A stretch of DNA of 64,000 nucleotides from Hirsutella rhossiliensis (taxonomy: Eukaryota > Ascomycota > Sordariomycetes > Hypocreales > Ophiocordycipitaceae). A program made the translations under genes and the position numbers. The notes below the pieces were generated by a model. That model did not search any database and was not told the origin of the DNA. It saw only the letters and a program-made list of their open reading frames with translations. Every line of letters starts with the position of its first letter. The first letter of the stretch is position 1. The stretch spans positions 4,340,001 through 4,404,000 of the forward strand of contig NW_025408671.1 in the NCBI RefSeq assembly GCF_020360975.1, written 5' to 3'. This document shows positions 57,862 to 64,000 of this stretch, in pieces.

Positions 57862-59215
57862 CACCCCCTTAGCTATAGCCTGCCCTTATAGAAAGGGTAA
57901 AGCTAAATACCTAGGCCGGTAAGCGTATAGAGGAGGTCTTAGTCTATACTTATCCCCTACTTAAGAAATCCGGGTTTTAGCCCTAAGCTCTTTTAGACCT
58001 ACTTTAGGAAAAGGGGCCTTAAGGAGGAAATTAAGTCCTATAAGAAAGGGGGGCTTCTCTAAGGATAAGTCCCTAAAAAGGGGGCCTTTAAGAAGAGTAA
58101 GTCCTAATTAAGCTAGGGGCCCTCCTCTAGGATAAGTCCTAATTCCTCTCTTTGGCTATAGACGTCTCCTTCCTCCTACGTGCTATTAGCTCCTCTCGTA
58201 GACTCTTAAAGCGGGCTTCTAAGGATAGCTTCTCTCGAACGTCTTCTAGCCTAATTTACTATAAAAAGATAGCTAGCTTCTACTTCGGTAGGGGCTTCGT
58301 AAGACCGTCGGCTTTTATTAATACCGTTAAAACCTAACGGACGGAAATAAGTCCCCTTTAGACCTCTTAGCGTAACTAATGCTAGTAGATATTAATATAC
58401 TATAGCTAGGTCGATAACTTACTATTTTCTATAAGAATTCGTATAGTTTATATATTATTGCATTCTATAGCTAATAGGGTCGGAATTTATAGTTATAACG
58501 ATATTAGTAGCCGGCTAAGGAAAATCGCTTCTTTTAACGCTTTTAAAAGAGCTAGTAGCTCTGCCTCTATACTAAAAGTTATAATAGTAGCTTACTTCGA
58601 AGCTCTCTAAGCAATATTTCTTTTAAAAAGGGATATAATATACCCTTATAAGCTCTTTCTATCTAAGGAATTATCTATAAAGGACGAATCGCTTAAATAA
58701 AGGAAGATTTCGGTAGCTAATTTCTTCCTTTCCTACCTTCCTAGGCATAGACTATATAATCTTATTAAATAGAGATAAAGGATAGCTCTATCTACTACTT
58801 CTTAATGCCTAGGGCTAGGATTCTAGTTATACCTAGCTAGCCGGGAGACCGTAAAAGAGATATCCGGTCTAGTAGAAATAGCTAAAAAAAGTAAGGAGCC
58901 TACCTTCTATTAATATTAGTGTTTCTCTTGCTCCCTAGCTTAAATAGATGGATTAGGTAAAAGCTCTTTATTTAATATAAGCGTAGAGGGAAGCTTCTTA
59001 TCGAGGGAATTAGGGAGGAATTTATAAGCGACCTTATCGATATAAGCGTCTTAGGTAAGCTAGATAGTCCGTTAGGACCTATTTTAAAGGATTTATATCC
59101 CTAGGAACTACTTTAGCTCCCCTAGCTTAGTTATCTTATACCTTTATTATAGGCCTTATATAGCCTCCTTAGTAGCAGCCTCTTCCTTTTTCGGGTAGGC
59201 CTAGATAATTATAAC
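57862..59215 (-). pseudogene. Copia-A5 RT/RNase H fragment
   Basis: Minus frame matches A1 from ~8440 back to ~7120. It includes the block corresponding to STRPDISFTVSRLAR (about 58840-58880 reversed) and the RNase H ASKQ..TSSTE region (about 58560-58620). Stops are TAG/TAA. Truncated at the RT palm. Confidence 0.75.
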
Positions 59216-59790
59216 GACTAGTATTATTCCTAAGGGATAAACCTATTAAGGGGTTTATATTAGCAGATATAATAGGGCGTGGTCTAAGTAATAATAAGTA
59301 TATTATATTAGTAATAAGTTAGAGGTTATAGACTATAGACTATAACTAGGTAATTAGAATTAGAGATAGAATTATAATAAAGATCTATATTAAAAGCTAG
59401 AGAGCTATCTATCTAAAGGAGTAAAAGTAGGTAGCTATATATACCTATAGAGACTATCCTTAGATTACGGTCCTAGCCGTAATCCCCTTTATAGCTTACC
59501 ATAGCTTACTCGTAAGCTATACTCCTAAGTAGTAATCTATCTATATAAAGCTTACTTAGCTTATATACGCTCTAGGTAAGCTAAGCCTAAGTGACTTCTC
59601 GTCCTAACTATTATTCTAAGCCGTATTATTACGTAAACGTAGCTAGCTTTCCTACGGCCCGCTAACCGTAGTCGTAATACGATATCTCCCCTCCTTTTAG
59701 TCTTATCCGTAAGACCTACTACTACCTTAGCCGCCGTATATAAATATACCCTTATCGCGCGTATATATATTCCTCGTTCGTCCTTTCTAT
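59216..59790. other. RIP-affected stretch, probably 3' end of gypsy-4
   Basis: No domain found. It contains tataaatatacccttatcgc near 59737-59760, which could be a TATA-type promoter of an LTR or of the antisense frame. The LTR borders of gypsy-4 could not be fixed. Confidence 0.35.
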
Positions 59791-60350
59791 CCCTTAGGAT
59801 ATACTACTAATAGTATATCTAGTCGCGTATTAAAGGATCGTTCTCGTAAGACCCTTAAGCGTATTTATTTAGCTAAGTCTATTAATCGTCTTAGTTTTAA
59901 CGTTATACTATATTCTTTCTATTTATTACGCGGCTTCCGCTATAAAATACTAGAGAAATCTTTTAAGTATACTAAATATATATAGCGGGGTCGTTCCTAT
60001 AATACGTCGGGCGTAGCGATTAGCTCCTATAAGTAACTTTATTATCTTACTTATTATTTACGGCTAATATATTTCCTAGTATCCCGAATAAATCTAAAGT
60101 CCGATCGATTAAATAAAGAAGAAGAAATTACTAAGGAGCGAATATTAAAGGCTTAAGCCGACTTAAATAAAGCCTTAGCTCGTTTAGCGTAGCTTTACCG
60201 TTAAAAGCGCTAGCTAAAGATAAAGGGTATTAAGATAGTCTATCGGGGCCTTCGTTCCTTAGATAACCTTAATAAGGCTAAGCGCTAAGAATCTAAAGCG
60301 GTAGTCGATATTTAATCTATAGGTAGATTTAATATAATTAATTAAAATGC
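59790..60350 (+). pseudogene. Antisense frame downstream of gypsy-4 chromodomain
   Basis: Plus strand, opposite to gypsy-4: SRKTLKRIYLAKSINRL early, then a charged helical stretch NKEEEITKERILKA, and near the end IKIVYRGLRSLDNLNKAKR. The RRGLxSLDxL(D/E) signature is one I associate with hypothetical proteins next to fungal transposable elements; this is recall, not a search. In-frame stops are TAG/TAA. It is the third chromovirus here with such an antisense frame. Confidence 0.45.
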
Positions 60351-60384
60351 TATTAGTTTATTAAGCGACTTTATAATACCTAGG

Positions 60385-62223
60385 GTAGATTTTACTAGTA
60401 GAACTATCGAAGTAGAGAACTATAGTAGGTTAAGTGCTTAAGTAGTTCCTAGGTATTTTCTTTTAGTCTATATCCCTTCTACTTAATAAGGTATTCTTAT
60501 TACTAATCTTATTTTCTTATATCTAGTATTTATTTAGTTTTATATTCTTAATTATTATTAACTTTAATTTTATCTTATAGTTTAACGTTTCGTAGTACTA
60601 GTTTTAATAATAAGATATAAAATATTAGGTATATCTATATTATTATTAGTAGTAAAAGTTTATAGTTAACTTTTAAAATAGTTTTCTTAACCTTAAACGG
60701 TCTAAGTTTCTTAAAATCTAATTTATTACTTAGTTATTTTATTTTAATATTTCGTCGTATAAGGTAGACTATATCTCCCTCTTAAAAGATTAGTCCCTAT
60801 AATCTTTTCTAATTATAGTAAGTAGATATTCGTTCTCTAATAAATTAAAGTTCTTATTATATTTCTTTATATAATTTTTATAGCTAATCTACTTATAGTA
60901 TCGCTTATTCCGCTTATAGTCCTTATTAAGTAACCTTAAATGCTTTTAAGTTATATTTATAATTAGCGTATATTAGTAAGAGCTTAGTTATTTCCGTAAC
61001 TAAGCTATTATAAGCTAGTTACGCTATTAGTAGCTATTTAACTTAATCGTTTTATTCGTAGCTAATATAGTATCGTAAATATTATTTAAGCGTTTAGTTA
61101 AGTCGTTCTATTTATCTATTTATTTATAGGTAATAAGCTATACTAAGCTTATATTTCGTCCTTAATTATACTATAAGAGCTTACTAAAATTTAGCTATAA
61201 ATATACTTCCTCTATTAAAGATAATCTTATTTAGTAGTCTATAATTACTAATAATTATTTATAGGAATATATATACTAGCTCTTTTATATTACTTACTTC
61301 TTTATATAGTAAAAAGTATTTATACTTTATTAATCTATTAGTAATAACGAATATACTATCGTACTTAACGTTAGTTATAGGTTCTTTTAATAGTAGTAGC
61401 TTTATAATATAGTCGAAAGCTATCGAATCTTATAGTTTCTCTAGTACTAGTAGCGGTTATAATTCTCTATATAGTTTATATTATTTAGCTTTACTTTATA
61501 TATAAAGTTTATATTCTTTAATAACTTATCGTACTACTTCCTTAAGCTATAAGAAGTTATATTATTATTTAATCCGTTTTATTATTCTTTAGATTCCTTA
61601 GTATCTATATATTAAGTATTCGTATATATCTTATATAACTTTATCTTATAATACTAGTAGTATCTAGATTTTATTTTTATATATTAGAATTTATAAATAT
61701 TCTATATTATATCCTTTTAATACTTTATATTCTTTTATTTATTTTAGGATCTTTTAGTATATTAAGTTATTAGGTTATACTTTAAATATTATATTTAGCT
61801 ATTATTACTAGTAGTTCCTATTTTCGTTAATTTCTAAGAGCTATCCTTTCGCTATAGGTACTCTTATATTATAGTTACTTCGTCGACTAAGGGTATTAGC
61901 TCGACCGTTTTCTATTCCTTTTCTATAGATTATTTTATAGTCGAATTCTAATAAGTATTTAGCCTATTAGATCTATTATCCGTTTAACTATTATATAGTT
62001 ATAAAGTATAAGATATTTTTATAATCTATATAAACCTTAACTTTATACTTACTTTTAAGAAGGTAGTATTAAAATTCCTTAAAAGCTTAAATAATTATAA
62101 GGAATTCTTTATCGTAAATAGGGTAATTAAGTTCTATACTATATAGTTTTTTTTAAGTAGAATATAATTAGTCGTAGTCTTTCTTTATTGTTTTTTTATC
62201 CGATTTATACTCTTAAAGTAAAG
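60385..62223 (-). pseudogene. gypsy-4 chromovirus RNase H, integrase and chromodomain
   Basis: On the minus strand: RNase H at about 62170-61870 (LNYPIYD-like block; KVYIDYKNILYFITT; YKIIYRKGIENGRANTL). Integrase core near 61440-61290 (DSIAFDYIIKL, then YDSIFVITNRLIKY, i.e. the D and D of D,D-35-E). Chromodomain at about 60560-60395 (YLIK.KGYRLKENTWELLKHL). RT proper lies beyond the Copia-C insertion at 62224 and outside the window. Stops are TAG/TAA; inactive. Confidence 0.8.
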
Positions 62224-62425
62224 TGTGGGTAGGCACCTGCGGCAGCTGCTGCAATGAGACGGTACTAGGGTTAACCTGTGATGTTGTATTCGTCTTGATT
62301 CTCTATCTAAGGAGGCAGAGGCCAGCGTGGAGAAAGGGGGCACGCTGCCCTCAGCCGCACACGTGACCGTACGGGTCACGTGCCAACCATGGTTGGTCAC
62401 ACCACTAGATAGATACATTCCTACA
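62224..62425 (-). repeat. Copia-C 3' LTR
   Basis: Begins tgtgggtagg and ends cattcctaca on the plus strand (TGT..ACA, short inverted ends). Right border uncertain by a few bases (cctacaca). On the minus strand it is preceded by a GCAAAAGAAGAG polypurine tract (about 62433-62444). Contains the palindromic ggtcacgtg/cacgtgacc pair. Confidence 0.65.
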
Positions 62426-62639
62426 CAGGCAACTCTTCTTTTGCTGTGAGAAGCACAGCAACACCTTGAACGGGTCTAAAGGATAGTAGCGTTAAGGCCG
62501 TGAAGGAATGTGCCGTGAGGGCGTGTGTCATTATTGCCAAAAGTGGGTCCGACGTCTTGTTCTTAGCTGTAGATATCTGGGAAGAAGTGAAGGGTCTTCC
62601 TGATAGGAGCAATCATTTGATCATAGGTATAAGGAGCGG

Positions 62640-64000
62640 TTAGGAACGTTGTACGTATCCTTCGACTCGAATTGTCAGACTATTGGTATCGATGAAGCGT
62701 TCCAGGGCTCGGTTTGGTGATGCTTTCGTCATTGCATCTGCTGGGTTGTCTGCGCCGTTGATCCAACGAATATCTGTTATCTCTCTCTCTCGTATGACTG
62801 GCGAAGGGCCATGATATCAATCATCAATCGTTTTTCCTTCGTCGTACCGAGCTTGACTAGGCATTCGTAGAGAGAGTACGAATCCGTACAGACGATGAGA
62901 GGGATAGGAGGAAGGTTGAGTCGTTCCGTAATTATCTTCATAGTCATCGCAAGGGAGATGCCTATGTCGAATCCGTTGGCCATACCGTAGATCTCTGATG
63001 CTAGGACGCTACGGGTAACACGTTTGCACTTTGTTGAACTCCAGTGTACGATGTTACCACTAATCTCGAACTGTTTTTCTTTGTGGTTTGTCTCGTTAAC
63101 GAGGGCAATGACGAATCCTAGTTGGGAGGATAAGTCCTTGTTGTTTGCGAAAGAACCATCGGTGAAAACCATCAGCTTTGCAGTAGCTAGATCAATTGGT
63201 TTGTACGTGAGGCCACGTAGTTGGTGATCCATTTGCCATTGCAGTCGCTTGTTCAAAATTGCGTAATCTTTATCCTCAGGGGTCTGTACTTGGGCGGCGA
63301 CTGAAACATCGAAAGAAGCTTCCGGTTGAGCAATTGAAGCAATGTATGAGGCTCGCGCTCGTTCCTCAACGTAGCGCTGGTGACGATCAATTGCTTTAGG
63401 GTCAATGGTGGTCATTTTGCTGCTTGTCCCTTCTGTTGAAGTAAAAGGGATCCTTTCTTAAGGGGGTTATTATTCAGCAACGTCAGTCTTGCACCATTAA
63501 AGTCAACCGTTGTTCCGTATGTGATGTCAGTCTTGGGCTTGGAACGAAATTCTGCCTTTTGTAGCTCTTCTTCTTCACGGGTAGAAAAGTTGTTCGTTCC
63601 AAGGATGAGGGTGTCATCAGTTTGCATTCCAACAATACCGAGCGTGTCAGGGCCAGTATTCGAAATCAGTAGGCAGGAGTCATAGGTGGAGGTAGACATA
63701 TCCAGCTTTTCGAGGTGATGCTGCTGATATGTGCGGAACCAATGGACTCCGGCTTCTGCGATACCGTACAGGGGCTTAATAACACGAATAATTGTTCCGT
63801 TAGGTATTTGCCTTGTAGTTCCGTGGGCAAATACGTAAGAATGGTCCGGAAAGCTTGGTCTGGGATTGCGGGTATGCCTGAGTGATATCACGGAGGGAGA
63901 GGGTTATGCCGTAGTTTTGAAGAAGTCCGGGGCAATAGCGAGGATGAGTCTCTGGCTAACGCGTTGAATTGTCGGAGATTGCGTCAGGAGGGTGGTCTTC
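62640..64000 (-). pseudogene. Copia-C pol (RT and RNase H), frameshifted
   Basis: From the right edge: LLTQSPTIQRVSQRLILAIA, frameshift, LRDITQAYPQSQTKL, frameshift near 63835-63890, IRVIKPLYGIAEAGVHWF and GMQTDDTLILG (RT xDD intact), frameshift at an A4 run (63412-63416), then RNase H with VFTDGSFANN, SVLASEIYGMANG and VCTDSYSLYE (Asp, Glu, Asp present). A further shift in a GA repeat (62780-62795) leads to ITDIRWINGADNPADAMTK and the stop at 62640-62642. At least four indels but no RIP-type stops. The family is the common ascomycete Copia with DGSFANNKDLSSQ. Confidence 0.85.

Larger units (their letters stand above)
56803..59215 (-). mobile_element. Truncated Copia-A5
   Basis: Minus-strand 3' half of Copia-A: 3' LTR (56803-57176 and 57750-57861, split by a solo LTR-B), polypurine tract, then RNase H and RT back to the YxDD region (ends near 59215 at the complement of A1 ~7120). 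The 5' half is missing. It was inserted in Copia-B internal sequence. Less AT-shifted than A2. Confidence 0.85.
62224..64000 (-). mobile_element. Unmutated Copia-C inserted in gypsy-4
   Basis: Normal CA/TG content begins exactly at 62224 inside the RIP-affected gypsy-4. Left end is a ~202-bp LTR, then a polypurine tract and pol on the minus strand running off the window. No Copia-A or -B similarity was noted. It must have entered after the last RIP of this locus, or escaped RIP as a single copy. It is nevertheless disabled by frameshifts. Confidence 0.85.

Noticed and set aside
58152..58337. Plus-strand 61-codon frame
   Set aside because: Antisense to Copia-A5 pol; chance opening.
1..62223. 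Centromere or subtelomere assignment
   Set aside because: Nested RIP-affected gypsy elements would suit a centromere, but no satellite, telomere repeat or chromatin evidence is visible; general heterochromatin is enough.

Overview
The window comes from a filamentous ascomycete (Pezizomycotina, most likely a sordariomycete). Three things point there: fungal-type short introns (47-94 bp) in the predicted genes, an Egh16/GAS-type secreted-protein gene, and about 49 kb of LTR retrotransposons carrying an extreme repeat-induced point mutation (RIP) signature. In the RIP-affected parts the dinucleotides CA and TG are almost absent while CG is kept. Gln and Trp codons have therefore become TAA/TAG, and TGA is hardly seen.

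Layout. 1-13.2 kb is RIP-affected: a Ty3/gypsy relic (gypsy-1), a full-length Copia element (A1, +), an LTR-B scrap and a truncated inverted Copia-A copy (A2, -). 13.2-23.84 kb is an island of normal composition that holds the only plausible host genes: a two-exon membrane protein (15665-16502, -), a three-exon secreted acidic protein (18579-19220, -) and a four-exon Egh16-like secreted protein with a long repetitive tail (21915-23326, +). It also holds decayed reading frames. At 23541-23913 lies a 373-bp TRIM-like mini retroelement with 74-bp LTRs, a 5-bp target-site duplication and a primer site matching the anticodon arm of initiator tRNA-Met. The RIP boundary runs through its right LTR. 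23.9-25.0 kb is RIP-affected without an identified family, and 25.03-25.68 kb is a small unmutated patch.

25.7-62.2 kb is a nested stack of RIP-inactivated LTR elements whose order can be read from matching 5-bp target duplications. Copia-A4 (-) was entered by gypsy-2 (+, 33605-54597, AATAG). Gypsy-2 was in turn entered by Copia-A3 (+, 35356-41535, ATTAT) and by Gyp3 (+, 46569-53549, AAAGC). A second Gyp3 (-, 25909-32935, CCTTC) sits in the A4 LTR. Further right, an A6 LTR, a Copia-B 3' end, a truncated Copia-A5 and a solo LTR-B are stacked, followed by a chromovirus relic (gypsy-4, -). Three chromovirus families, gypsy-2, Gyp3 and gypsy-4, carry a readable antisense frame between the chromodomain and the 3' LTR or 3' end.

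62224-64000 is a different Copia (Copia-C, -) inserted in gypsy-4. It shows no RIP but is broken by several frameshifts.

The genes do not form an operon-like system. The biological theme is a small gene island with secreted, effector-like products inside a transposon-rich, RIP-silenced compartment. All protein-level readings of RIP-affected regions are my own by-eye translations; family names are assigned from recognised motifs, not from searches.
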